NCBI GenBank assembly: GCA_030426545.1
Contig: JAUHYL010000038.1
Span: 1-37,157, forward strand
DNA length: 37,157 nucleotides
Direction of reading: 5' to 3'
DNA from: Gammaproteobacteria bacterium
GTDB taxonomy: Bacteria; Pseudomonadota; Gammaproteobacteria; Pseudomonadales; Halieaceae
Shown here: positions 7,399 through 15,773 of the stretch, one piece after another
Layout of the letters: the number at the start of each line of letters is the position of its first letter
Numbering within the stretch: position 1 is the first letter of the stretch
Program-made: the position numbers and the translations under genes
The notes under the pieces: generated by a model
Seen by the model: only the letters and a program-made list of their open reading frames with translations
The model's database searches: none
What the model was told of the DNA's origin: nothing

Positions 7399-8172
7399 TC
7401 AGAAACCCTCAACCTGGTGTACTTGCTTCCAGATGAGGCCGGGGAACAGGCGCCGCATAATCACGCCGATTCTTGCCTCGCGGGTAGGCAGCACAAAAAA
7501 CTTGCCCTTATCGAGGCATTCCTCGATCGCGTCGATCACGGTTTTCGGCTCAATCGGCGGGCCCTGGTCATCCAGCATCTTGGGCCAGTCACTATCCTGC
7601 CCCTGTTTCAGCAGGGGCGTTGCCACCGCCGGCGGGCAAACGCAGGCGAAGCGCACGCCGGACTTCATGTTCTCGTGATAGAGCGTCTCGGTAAAGGCGC
7701 GCACGGCAAATTTTGTTGCCGTGTAGGCACCCGTTTTAAGCATGGGTATCCAGCCTGCCATCGAGGCGAAGCTGACGAAGTCGCCGCGCCCGCGCTGCAG
7801 CATGCCGGGCAGTACCGCCTGGGTGATATTCACCAGGCCGCCGTAGTTGATCGCCATCTGCTTGTGGATGATGGCGTTGTCCTGCTCCACGAGAATACCG
7901 AAGGGCATGATGGCGGCACAGTTGTACAGGCGCTCCACGGGGCCGATCTGGTCTTCCACCTGGCGCACGGCGGCCGTTACCGCGTCAAAATCCGTCACGT
8001 CCACGGTGTGCGGGTGCACATTGTCGAAGCCCGCGGCGGTTTCCTGCATGCCGTCGACGTTAACGTCGAACAGCACCACCTGCGCGCCTTCGGCCGCAAA
8101 GCGGCGTGCCGCCTCCCGGCCCATGCCGCTGCCGCCGCCGGTAATCAACACCACCTTGTCCTGCTCTGCCAT
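7399..8172 (-). CDS. Short-chain dehydrogenase/reductase (SDR), paralogue of the one at 10407
   Basis: A classical SDR of 257 residues. The NAD(P) motif TGGGSGMG is near the N-terminus. Asp (FDVN) at the end of the second strand favours NAD(H). Catalytic Ser (FASMAG), Tyr and Lys (YTATK) are present at about residues 137, 150 and 154. The usual NNAG is replaced by NCAAI, which is odd. The ATG at 8172 is preferred over the one at 8178 because AGGG then lies at normal spacing. It is very similar to the SDR at 10407-11177, including a shared C-terminal ending (EGF). nagB follows 24 bases downstream. Substrate unknown; alcohol, steroid or hydroxyacyl oxidation are all possible. Confidence 0.85.
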   Translation of the reverse strand: MAEQDKVVLITGGGSGMGREAARRFAAEGAQVVLFDVNVDGMQETAAGFDNVHPHTVDVTDFDAVTAAVRQVEDQIGPVERLYNCAAIMPFGILVEQDNAIIHKQMAINYGGLVNITQAVLPGMLQRGRGDFVSFASMAGWIPMLKTGAYTATKFAVRAFTETLYHENMKSGVRFACVCPPAVATPLLKQGQDSDWPKMLDDQGPPIEPKTVIDAIEECLDKGKFFVLPTREARIGVIMRRLFPGLIWKQVHQVEGF

Positions 8173-8448
8173 AACCATTCACCCTGTCTGAGACCCTGCC
8201 TGAGAAGTGCGGCAAGTATAGCGCTGGCGGGTAACAGGTACAGCCGGCGCAGCGCTTTGGCGTGAGTCGGTTTAACTGGCCGGTACACACGGCCCGCCGG
8301 CAACCGTGGCGCTAGGCCTGACGGGCATTGTATCCTCCGGGCAGTAACAACGTCGCCCGGCGACCATGTAGCGGGCGATGGCAGCGGACAATCAAGCCAA
8401 ACAGGACGGGGCCACCCACGGTATTGCCCCGAACACAGGATAAAAACA

Positions 8449-9366
8449 ATGAAGAAGTGGCTACTGGGAATCGTGCTGGCAGGGCTCTGGGCCGTGAGCC
8501 TTTTTTACACCTATGGCCTGGGCGGGCTCGCCGGCATTCACATGCCGGAGCTGGTGCGCGAACCGGCAAAGGCGGCCATGCCGCTGGCGGCGCTGTGGTA
8601 TTCAGGCCGGGCCTGCAACGAAGGTGACCGCACTGCCTGCGGCTTCCAGGACACCGCCGGCCGCAAACCGGTCAACTGCGCCGACTACGCAAGCGGCGAC
8701 AACAGCGCGGTGTTGTTCGCCTTCGGCCAGTCGAACAGCGCCAACGCGGGCCGCTCGCCCTACACCGCCGAGGGTAAGGTGGCCAACTTCAATCCCCACG
8801 ATGGCAAGTGCTACCGCGCCAAAGATCCGCTGCTTGGCCCCAACGGCAGTGGCGGCTCGGTGTGGGGCCAGGTGGGCGATCAGCTCATCGCCGGCGGCCA
8901 CTACAACCGGGTGCTGGTAGTGCCCTTCGGTATCGGCGGCACCAACATTGCGCGCTGGATACCCGGCGGCGATTTACACGTGCGCGTTGAGCACACGGCA
9001 AAGGCCATGCACGAAGCGGGAATAAAGGCCACGCACGTGCTGTGGCACCAGGGCGAATCCGACGTCGACAAAACCAGTGGCGATGCCTACACGCAGATGT
9101 TCGCTGCACTGGTGGCAGCGCTGCGTGACTATGGCATCGACGCGCCGGTGTACCCGGCCGTGGCCACGATCTGCATGAACAAGGGTAGCGACGAGCTACG
9201 GGCGGCCCAGGCGGCCCTGCCCGGCAACATTCCCGGCGTAAAACCGGGGCCGAATACCGACAGCCTGAACAAGCCCTATCACCGCTTCGACGCCTGCCAC
9301 TTTTCAGCGCAGGGCATGCGCAGCCATGCGAAGCTCTGGGTGAAAGCTATTACCGCTTCCGGGTAG
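8449..9366 (+). CDS. SGNH-type carbohydrate acetylesterase (SASA-like)
   Basis: 305 residues with an N-terminal membrane anchor or signal (residues 4-24). The nucleophile Ser95 is in GQSN, followed by GIGGTNIARW (161-170), WHQGESD (199-205) and the Asp/His pair Asp281 and His284 in DACHFSAQG. These are the blocks of the SASA/CE6-like SGNH hydrolases that remove acetyl groups from sialic acid, xylan or other glycans. It is probably periplasmic and tethered to the inner membrane. It stands alone on the plus strand between two minus-strand SDR genes. The start ATG has AGGA about 8 bases upstream (5'-ACAGGATAAAAACA). The exact ester substrate cannot be told from sequence. Confidence 0.8.
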   Translation: MKKWLLGIVLAGLWAVSLFYTYGLGGLAGIHMPELVREPAKAAMPLAALWYSGRACNEGDRTACGFQDTAGRKPVNCADYASGDNSAVLFAFGQSNSANAGRSPYTAEGKVANFNPHDGKCYRAKDPLLGPNGSGGSVWGQVGDQLIAGGHYNRVLVVPFGIGGTNIARWIPGGDLHVRVEHTAKAMHEAGIKATHVLWHQGESDVDKTSGDAYTQMFAALVAALRDYGIDAPVYPAVATICMNKGSDELRAAQAALPGNIPGVKPGPNTDSLNKPYHRFDACHFSAQGMRSHAKLWVKAITASG

Positions 9367-9407
9367 CAGGGCGGTGCGGCTTGATAAAAGATAAACAGCG
9401 GCGCGTA

Positions 9408-10400
9408 CTAGCCCGCGTTAAAACTGACGACCGTTTTGCCCAGCGCACGCCCGGCGTGCATTTCGCGCAGTGCGTCGGGTAGTTGCTCGCAGGCGTAGTG
9501 GTGGCCGATGTGCGGCTGCAGCAGGCCCTGTTCGTACCAGTCGAACAGGCGCTCGAAGTTTTCCGCGTTCATCGCCGGGTCCTTGATCGCCGACATCCCG
9601 TAAGCCACACCCACCACGGCAATGGACTTTAGAATCGTGTAGTTCACACCAAGCTGGGGAATATCGCCGCCGGCAAAGCCCACCACCAGGTAGCGCCCGT
9701 TCCAGGCGAGGCTGCGCGAAGCCGGCCGGAACAGGGCGTCGCCCACCGGGTCGAAGACCACGTTCACGCCCTCGCCGTCGGTTAATGCCAGCGCGCGCTC
9801 GCGCAGGTCTTCGCTGCTGTAGTTGATGGTTTCATCGGCGCCGGATTGCCGCGCCAGTGCACACTTTTCATCGCTGCTGGCGCTGGCGATAACGCGCGCG
9901 CCCATGGCTTTGCCGATCTGCACCGCGGCGCTGCCACAGCCGCCGGCCGCGCCCAGCACCAGCAGGGTTTCGCCCTCCTGCAGGGCACCGCGCTGCTCAA
10001 GGCCGTGCATGGCAGTGCCGTACACCATGTTGAAAGCGGCCGCGTGCTCAAAGGACATGGCATCCGGGATGACCATTACCTGTTGCATGGGCGGTGCCAC
10101 CAGCACCTGCGAGGCAAACGCGCCAAAACCCGTCATGGCCAGCACGCGCTGCCCCGGCGCGATGTCGGTCACGCCCTCCCCCACGGCCAGTACCTCGCCC
10201 GCCAGTTCACTGCCGGGGATAAAGGGTGGGTCCAGCTTTAACTGGTATTCGCCGCGGGTGATCAGCACATCGGGGAAGTTCAGCGCCACGCAGTGCGTGT
10301 TCACCAGCACCTGCCCAGGGCCACAGGCCAGTTCGTCCTGCGCCTGCAGTGCAAGGCCGTCCTCGCCATTCAGTTCGGTGCAGACCCAGGCGTCAGACAT
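9408..10400 (-). CDS. Zinc-free MDR oxidoreductase, quinone-oxidoreductase type
   Basis: 330 residues of the medium-chain dehydrogenase/reductase superfamily. The N-terminal GroES-like domain contains IPGSELAGEVLAVGEGV (61-77). The Rossmann motif GAAGGCG at 150-156 binds NADPH, and ASSDEKCALARQSGADETINY follows. The zinc-binding Cys/His pattern of alcohol dehydrogenases is missing, as in QOR/enoyl-reductase members. It starts 6 bases after the stop of the SDR at 10407, so it is the last gene of the catabolic operon. The reaction is probably NADPH-dependent reduction of a quinone, enone or enoyl thioester; which one cannot be decided from sequence. Confidence 0.85.
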   Translation of the reverse strand: MSDAWVCTELNGEDGLALQAQDELACGPGQVLVNTHCVALNFPDVLITRGEYQLKLDPPFIPGSELAGEVLAVGEGVTDIAPGQRVLAMTGFGAFASQVLVAPPMQQVMVIPDAMSFEHAAAFNMVYGTAMHGLEQRGALQEGETLLVLGAAGGCGSAAVQIGKAMGARVIASASSDEKCALARQSGADETINYSSEDLRERALALTDGEGVNVVFDPVGDALFRPASRSLAWNGRYLVVGFAGGDIPQLGVNYTILKSIAVVGVAYGMSAIKDPAMNAENFERLFDWYEQGLLQPHIGHHYACEQLPDALREMHAGRALGKTVVSFNAG

Positions 10401-10406
10401 GGGGGG

Positions 10407-11177
10407 CTAGAAGCCTTCCGCTTTGTGCGCGTAGTTCCACAGGTAGTTCGGCGCGATGCGGCGCATGAGGGCACCAATGCGCGTCTGCTTGCCGGGGTAG
10501 GACACAAATTTCCCCTTCTCCAGGCATTCCTCTACATCGGAAAGCACTTCTTCAGGGCTGATCGCCTCGCTCGCTTCGGTGAGCTTGGGCACCACGGTAT
10601 CGCGCGCCTGGTTCCACAGCGGGGTGGCCACCGGCGGCGGGCACACGCAGCAAAAGCGTACACCGCTGTCGCGGTTCTCGTGGTAGAGAATCTCCGTGTA
10701 CATCTGCACCGCGCCCTTGGTTGCGCAGTAGCCGCCCATCAACAGCCCCGGGATAATGCCCGACATCGAGCTGAAGCTGATGAAGTCGCCGCTGCCGCGC
10801 TGCACCATGCCCGGTACCGTTGCCGTGGCGATGTTCACCAGGCCACCGTAGTTGATGTCCATCAGCTTGATCTGGATTTTGGGATCCTGCTCCAGCAGTT
10901 TGCCGAAGGGCATGATCGCGGCCGCGTTGGCCACCCGGTCGATGGGGCCCAGGTCTGCCTCCACTTGCCTGACGGCAGCGTGCACCGCGTCGGTATCGCT
11001 GATGTCCACGCTGTAGGCCTTGATGTTGTCCAGGCCCTCGGCGGTTTTCGCCATGCCTTCCTGGTTAACATCGAAGATCGCCACCTGTGCGCCCTGCTGC
11101 GCCAGCAGGCGCGCCGCGGTTTGGCCCATGCCGCTACCGCCGCCTGTGATCAGTGCTACTTTGCCTTTAAATGCCAT
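10407..11177 (-). CDS. Short-chain dehydrogenase/reductase (SDR)
   Basis: 256 residues. The cofactor motif TGGGSGMG is at about 11-18 and FDVN gives the acidic residue that favours NAD(H). Catalytic Ser135/136 (SFSSM), Tyr149 and Lys153 (YCATK) are present. NNAG is replaced by NAAAI, matching the unusual NCAAI of its paralogue at 7399. Other shared blocks are MPFG, INYGGLVNI, LYHEN, SGVRF and CVCPP. It lies between the aldehyde dehydrogenase (33 bases upstream) and the MDR gene (6 bases downstream). An alcohol or 3-hydroxyacyl oxidation within the same pathway is likely, but the substrate is not known. Confidence 0.87.
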   Translation of the reverse strand: MAFKGKVALITGGGSGMGQTAARLLAQQGAQVAIFDVNQEGMAKTAEGLDNIKAYSVDISDTDAVHAAVRQVEADLGPIDRVANAAAIMPFGKLLEQDPKIQIKLMDINYGGLVNIATATVPGMVQRGSGDFISFSSMSGIIPGLLMGGYCATKGAVQMYTEILYHENRDSGVRFCCVCPPPVATPLWNQARDTVVPKLTEASEAISPEEVLSDVEECLEKGKFVSYPGKQTRIGALMRRIAPNYLWNYAHKAEGF

Positions 11178-11210
11178 GCTTGTTTCTCCTCGGGTAACTG
11201 GGTGGTGGCG

Positions 11211-12635
11211 CTACTTCTTGATTTGCGCCGCCAGCATTTTCTTTAGTTTTTCCGGCTGGTAAGGCGGCAGGGTGCCGGCCAGCTTGGCCAGGTTCACCTT
11301 GCCCTCAGTGTAGACGCCGCGGGCGTGGCTGAAGGTGCGAAAGCCCTCGCGCCCGTGGTAATTGCCCATGCCGCTGGCGCCTACCCCGCCAAACGGCAGG
11401 TCGGAGCAGGCCACGTGCATCATCACGTTGTTCACGCTGACGCCGCCGGACAGGGTGTGATTCAGCACCAGCTCCTTTTCCGCCGCGTCCGTGCCGTAGT
11501 AGTAGAGGGCAAGTGGCGCGGGCCGTGCGTTGATGTAGTTGATGACATCCACCACGTCGGCGTAGCCCTTCACCACCATGATCGGGCCGAAGATTTCCTC
11601 GCGCATCACCGCCAGCGAGTCGTCCGGGTTCACCACGATCTGCAGCGGCACACGCCGGCTGCCTTCCATGATCGGCTCGCCCGAGAGGTTATCGATACGC
11701 ACCCCCGCTTCCTCGGCCTCGCGCAGGTAGCCGATGATGCGCTGGTAGTGACGGTCATTGATCACGGCGGTGTAGTCGCGATTCTTGAGGACGGAGGGAA
11801 ACTGGCTGACGAAGTTGGCGCGGCAAACGTCGATAAACTGTTCCACGTCGTCCTGCGGCACGAACACGTAGTCCGGCGATACACAGGCCTGCCCGGCGTT
11901 CATGCACTTGCCGGTAATGATGCTGCTGGCGGCGCCGATGATACTGGCTGACTTACCCACGATCACCGGCGATTTACCGCCGAGTTCCAGGGTGACCGGC
12001 GTGAGATTGCGGGACGCTGCCTCCATCACCTTACTGCCGATGCCGCCGGCGCCGGTGAAGAACAGGTGGTTGAAGGGCAACTCGGCAAAGGCCGCGCCTA
12101 CTTCAGGGCCGCCGTTGATCACCACTACCTCGTCATCCGCAAAATACTCGTGCAGCAGCTTTTCCAGCAGGGCGGCGGTTTTCGGGTTGAACTCGGAGGG
12201 CTTTACCATCGCGCGGTTGCCCGCCGCAAGAGCGTTGCACAGCGGGTTCATCACCATCGCAATCGGGTAGTTCCACGGCGACATAATGCCCACCACGCCC
12301 TTGGGCTGGTAACGCAGTTCCGCTTTTGAACCGAACAGCCCCATGGGAAAGGGCGCCTTGCGCTTCTCTGGCTTCATCCACTTGTGTAACTGTTTTTGTG
12401 CTTCTTTCAGGTGGCCCAGCGGTTGCAGCACTTCCGACATCAGCGTGAGGTAAGGCGAGCGGCCGCCGTAATCCTCATCCAGCGCATCGGCCAGCGCCTG
12501 CTGGTGATCAACCAGCAGATCAATGGCTTTTTGCAGCCGTGCCTTGCGCTCCTCGGCCGAGGGAATGCCGGCGGAGAGTTGTGCCTGCTTCAGGCGCTGC
12601 AAGGTATCCTGCATGTGTTGTTGGGGTTCGCTCAC
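11211..12635 (-). CDS. Aldehyde dehydrogenase, coniferyl-aldehyde dehydrogenase-like
   Basis: 474 residues from GTG 12635, chosen because GGAGGG lies 7 bases upstream; a longer frame from 12665 would add ten residues without support. The catalytic Cys is in NAGQACVSPDY (about residue 251) and the general-base Glu in LELGGKSP (about 217). MSPWNYP and FTGAGGIGSKV form the NAD site. The overall pattern (short N-terminus, QACVSPDYV, GGVGASGMGNYHG, then FSHARGVY) fits the class 3-like ALDHs annotated as coniferyl aldehyde dehydrogenase, which also oxidise fatty aldehydes. It would convert an aldehyde from one of the neighbouring dehydrogenases to an acid using NAD(P)+. First gene of the ALDH-SDR-MDR block. 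Confidence 0.88.
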   Translation of the reverse strand: MSEPQQHMQDTLQRLKQAQLSAGIPSAEERKARLQKAIDLLVDHQQALADALDEDYGGRSPYLTLMSEVLQPLGHLKEAQKQLHKWMKPEKRKAPFPMGLFGSKAELRYQPKGVVGIMSPWNYPIAMVMNPLCNALAAGNRAMVKPSEFNPKTAALLEKLLHEYFADDEVVVINGGPEVGAAFAELPFNHLFFTGAGGIGSKVMEAASRNLTPVTLELGGKSPVIVGKSASIIGAASSIITGKCMNAGQACVSPDYVFVPQDDVEQFIDVCRANFVSQFPSVLKNRDYTAVINDRHYQRIIGYLREAEEAGVRIDNLSGEPIMEGSRRVPLQIVVNPDDSLAVMREEIFGPIMVVKGYADVVDVINYINARPAPLALYYYGTDAAEKELVLNHTLSGGVSVNNVMMHVACSDLPFGGVGASGMGNYHGREGFRTFSHARGVYTEGKVNLAKLAGTLPPYQPEKLKKMLAAQIKK

Positions 12636-12861
12636 GGTATTGCCCTCCACCCGGGGCGCTCGCAACAGCGATGCGGTGCAACGTCGCTGGCGGCAGATGT
12701 CTTCGCAGCGGCGCTGTGCGCTGGCCGCGAATCAGTAACAAGAAAATGGAGCCGCAGCATAACCCCGGTCGCCGGGGCTGTGAAGGCGACAGGCGTGAAA
12801 GCAAGGCAGGGTATAGATTGTTGAAAGCCGCTGCTTCAGGTCGCCCGGGGCGTGCGCCGGG
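12636..12861. other. Gap upstream of the aldehyde dehydrogenase gene
   Basis: 226 bases between the SDR at 12862 and the aldehyde dehydrogenase. It contains a short perfect hairpin at 12763-12777 (CCCCGG, loop TCG, CCGGGG) without a T-run, and a TATACC box on the minus strand near 12811-12816. A separate promoter for the ALDH-SDR-MDR block may lie here. The evidence is weak. Confidence 0.3.
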
Positions 12862-13689
12862 TCAGTGCTGGCTCAGTTCATCGTCGCGCCTGGCGCGGAA
12901 CTGCGCGATGGAGTGCGCCGCGCCCTTGTGGCCAAACTCGGGCCACAGGCGCTGGATAAACCCCAGCACCCTGGCATAGAAAGGAAAGATGACCTTGCGC
13001 CGCCGGCTGGACAGGCCGTCGACAATGACCTTCGCCGCGTCATCCGTCGCCATAATCCGGGGCAGCACATCGAGCACACCCTGGGCATTGGTGCCGCGCG
13101 TCTGCGCCCTGGTCAACATGTCGGAGGCGATGTTGCCCGGGCAAATCGTCTTCAGCACCACGCCGTGCGCCTCGGCCTCCCCCGCCACCGAGGCCGTTAG
13201 CCCCACCACCGCGTGCTTGGTGCCGCTATAGGCTGCCATGGTGCCCACCGGCATCAACCCGCCCTGGGACGCCACGTTGGCGATCATGCCGCCGCCCTGC
13301 TGCATCATCGCGCGGTAACCGTACAGGGTGCCAATGGCCACGGCGGTGTGATTCACGCGGATGAGTTGCTCCAGGTAAGCCTCGTCCATCTCGTGGTATT
13401 CCCCCACGTAGAGCATGCCGGCGTTGTTGATTAACAGGTCGATGCGGCCCTGTTCGGCAACTACCCGCTGAATGCCGGCGAGGTATTCACCGTTGTCGGT
13501 CACGTCCAGCTTCACCGCGATGGCGCGGCCGCCGGCTGCGGTAATCTCGTCCGCCACGGGCTGCGCTTCATCCAGCGACAGCGCGCTGACGTACACCACG
13601 GCGCCGCGCTGCGCGAGTTCCCTGCACACTGCGCGGCCAATACCGGTAGCGGCGCCTGTTACCAGTGCGGATTTATCCTGCCACTGCAT
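12862..13689 (-). CDS. Short-chain dehydrogenase/reductase (SDR)
   Basis: 275 residues, a classical SDR. TGAATGIG is at 11-18, NNAG at 88-91, and the catalytic residues are Ser141, Tyr154 and Lys158 (YSGTK). The C-terminal 40 residues are basic and hydrophobic (FPFYARVLGFIQRLWPEFGHKG), an extension often seen in SDRs that act on membrane lipids or steroids. The sequence GTGTDxxLxx common in bile acid enzymes is absent. The gene is followed on the minus strand by a 226-base gap before the aldehyde dehydrogenase and preceded by a 14-bp tandem repeat region. Substrate unknown; membership of the catabolic cluster is inferred from position and strand. Confidence 0.87.
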   Translation of the reverse strand: MQWQDKSALVTGAATGIGRAVCRELAQRGAVVYVSALSLDEAQPVADEITAAGGRAIAVKLDVTDNGEYLAGIQRVVAEQGRIDLLINNAGMLYVGEYHEMDEAYLEQLIRVNHTAVAIGTLYGYRAMMQQGGGMIANVASQGGLMPVGTMAAYSGTKHAVVGLTASVAGEAEAHGVVLKTICPGNIASDMLTRAQTRGTNAQGVLDVLPRIMATDDAAKVIVDGLSSRRRKVIFPFYARVLGFIQRLWPEFGHKGAAHSIAQFRARRDDELSQH

Positions 13690-13742
13690 TGTTGTTCTCC
13701 CGGCGTAAACGCCCTGGCGGGTGTTGTGCGCCCGCTGTTGCC

Positions 13743-13863
13743 TGCTTGCTGTTGTGTGCTTGCTGTTTTCTGCTTGCTGTTGTGTGCTTGCTGCTGTCTG
13801 CTTGCTATTGCTTGCCTATTTCCACTTGCCATTGCCTGCTTGCGGTTGTCCGTTTGCTCCCGC
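13743..13863. repeat. Degenerate 14-bp tandem repeat
   Basis: The unit TGCTTGCTGTTGTG starts at 13743 and recurs every 14 bases at 13757, 13771, 13785 and 13799 with one to four changes. It then fades into variants up to about 13863 (TGCTTGCGGTTGTC is one). It fills most of the 194 bases between the stop of the MDR gene and the start of the next SDR gene. No reading frame or hairpin explains it. Confidence 0.75.
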
Positions 13864-13883
13864 GTCGTGCTATCGCCTGCTCA

Positions 13884-14891
13884 CTACTGAACCTCGATAG
13901 CAATTTTTCCGAAGTGCTCGCCGGCCTGCATCAGGTCCAGCGCCGCTGCCAGTTCGCCGGCCGGTAGCTGGTGGCTGATCACCGGCCGGATGTCATGCTC
14001 TTCCACGAAGCGGCAAAAGCGGTCCAGGGATTCGCCGCAGCCCACGGTCACGCCGCGCAGGTTCAGGTTCTTCTGCATCACGTCGATCACCGACACCGCC
14101 GCCTCGCCAAATCCGCCCAGCACACCGATCACGGCGATGAATGCATCGATGTTGGCGCAGGCAATCGATTTGCCCAGCGTCGCTTCACCGCCAACATCGA
14201 GCACGGCGTCCACGCCGCCGCAGCATTGCAGCACCTGTGCGTGCCACTCGGGATGTTCGCGGTAGTTCACCAGGTGCCGTGCACCCAGCGCTTCGAGCTG
14301 TCCCAGTTTTTGCGCGGAGGACGACGTGGCCACGACGGTGGCTCCCAGCGCCTGCGCAATCTGCAAACCGAACAGCGACACGCCGCCACTGCCCTGCACC
14401 AGAACGGTTTGCCCGGCCTGCAAACACCCCTCTTCCACCAGCGCGTACCAGGCGGTATGGCCGGCACAGACCAGCGTTGCCGCCTCCTCGTCGGTGAGGT
14501 TGTGCGGCGCGCGCACCACGCTGCGCGCATCGATGTTGAGAAACTCCTGCAAGCAGCCGTCGGTAGACTCGCCCAGTATGAGGCGCTTGCCGGCCCGGCC
14601 CGGACGCCCGCTGTGCCACTGCGGGTAGAACAGGCCGATCACTCGATCACCCAACGCCCAGTCAGTCACGTCAGCACCGACAGCGACAATCTCGCCGCAG
14701 CCATCAGACAGCGGCACGCGCGGGTACTGCAGATCGGGAATCAAGCCGAGCAGGGTCACCAGGTCGTGATAGTTGAGGCTCGACGCGCGCATGCGCACCT
14801 GTACCTCGTTGGCCGCGGGCGGCTGCGTGGTTGCGTCCACGCGCGCCACGTTGGCCGCACCGGGCGCCGTCATCTCGTAGCGAAATCCCAT
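13884..14891 (-). CDS. Zinc-free MDR alcohol dehydrogenase/reductase family protein
   Basis: 335 residues with an MDR fold. The GroES-like domain contains NYHDLVTLLGLIPDLQYPRVP, SDGCGEIVAVGADV and the lid segment AGKRLILGESTDGCLQEF. The NAD(P) motif QGSGGVSLFG is at 166-175, and ATSSSAQKLGQLEALGARHLVNYR follows. The zinc ligands of classical alcohol dehydrogenases are lacking. It resembles the common family annotated as zinc-dependent alcohol dehydrogenase family protein or NAD(P)-dependent alcohol dehydrogenase. The ATG follows CAGGAGTAACAGG, which gives a good ribosome site. It lies about 105 bases downstream of the SDR at 14997. Substrate unknown, probably an alcohol or enone in the same pathway. 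Confidence 0.83.
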   Translation of the reverse strand: MGFRYEMTAPGAANVARVDATTQPPAANEVQVRMRASSLNYHDLVTLLGLIPDLQYPRVPLSDGCGEIVAVGADVTDWALGDRVIGLFYPQWHSGRPGRAGKRLILGESTDGCLQEFLNIDARSVVRAPHNLTDEEAATLVCAGHTAWYALVEEGCLQAGQTVLVQGSGGVSLFGLQIAQALGATVVATSSSAQKLGQLEALGARHLVNYREHPEWHAQVLQCCGGVDAVLDVGGEATLGKSIACANIDAFIAVIGVLGGFGEAAVSVIDVMQKNLNLRGVTVGCGESLDRFCRFVEEHDIRPVISHQLPAGELAAALDLMQAGEHFGKIAIEVQ

Positions 14892-14996
14892 CCTGTTACT
14901 CCTGCTCAGTCATCCAGTTGCTCCTGACTACCCGGGTTAGCGCGGCTTCTACGCCACAAGGCGGGCGCTCGCGTTACTCGATGTGATTGCATTGCC

Positions 14997-15758
14997 TCAG
15001 GGCCTGACGCCACCGTCCACCGTGAGGCAACTACCGGTGGTATAGGAGGAGGCATCCGAGGCGAAGTACAGCGCGGCGCCCACCACTTCCTCCGGGTCGC
15101 CCACGCGTTGCAACGCGATGGGGCCGATAATGTGCGGCAGGATATCCGGGTTCTCCAGCATGGCCGCCGCCGCATCGGTATTAAAGGTGCCGCACACGAT
15201 GCAGTTAACGCGCACGCCCACGCCGGCGTACTCCTGCGCCGAAGCGGCGGTGAGTGCATTCAGGCCGGCCTTGGCGGCGCTGTAAGTAGTGGTCAGCGGC
15301 GAGGGGCGCTGCGAGGCCAGCGAACTCAGGTTGATAATAGAGCCGCCGCCCGTCTGCGCCATTTGCGTCGCGGCCAGCGCGGTGAGGCGCAGCGGCCCCT
15401 TGAGATTGATCGAGATGATCTTGTCGAACAACGCCTCACTGGTTTCCAGCAGCGAAGGCGCAACCGGTGACATACCGGCATTGTTGATCAGTACGTCGAT
15501 GCGCCCGTAGTGCGCGACCACGGCGTTCACCACGCCCTCCAGCGACGACCAGTCACCGACGTGGCAGGCCAGGGGGAGCGCGTCGCCGCCGGCCGCGCGA
15601 ATTTCGTCTGCGACTTTCTCGCAGGCTTCGAGCTTGCGGCTGGCCACCACCACCTTTGCACCGCGCGCGGCGAACACCCGGCTCATGGCCCGGCCGAGGC
15701 CGCGGCTGCCGCCGGTAATCATCACCACTTTCTCTGCAACGTCGAACAGGTCGCTCAT
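14997..15758 (-). CDS. Short-chain dehydrogenase/reductase, FabG-like
   Basis: 253 residues. TGGSRGLG is at 15-22, NNAG at 91-94, and the catalytic residues are Ser144/145, Tyr158 and Lys162 (YSAAK). The C-terminal GSCLTVDGGVRP is typical of FabG-like SDRs. ASRK at the end of the second strand, with Arg40, favours NADP(H). It starts 15 bases after the kinase-like gene at 15774, so the two are almost certainly cotranscribed. In the Pseudomonas levulinate (lva) system an SDR likewise accompanies the kinase and acyl-CoA dehydrogenase. A 3-hydroxyacyl or similar oxidation is the likely role, inferred from context. Confidence 0.88.
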   Translation of the reverse strand: MSDLFDVAEKVVMITGGSRGLGRAMSRVFAARGAKVVVASRKLEACEKVADEIRAAGGDALPLACHVGDWSSLEGVVNAVVAHYGRIDVLINNAGMSPVAPSLLETSEALFDKIISINLKGPLRLTALAATQMAQTGGGSIINLSSLASQRPSPLTTTYSAAKAGLNALTAASAQEYAGVGVRVNCIVCGTFNTDAAAAMLENPDILPHIIGPIALQRVGDPEEVVGAALYFASDASSYTTGSCLTVDGGVRP

Positions 15759-15773
15759 GCGTATTCCTTATTG

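Noticed and set aside
6958-8265. Plus-strand open frame of 435 codons across nagB and the SDR
   Set aside because: Antisense to two clear genes, with no signature of its own.
13743-13863. Tandem repeat considered as CRISPR
   Set aside because: Units are only 14 bases, contiguous without spacers, and no cas genes are present.
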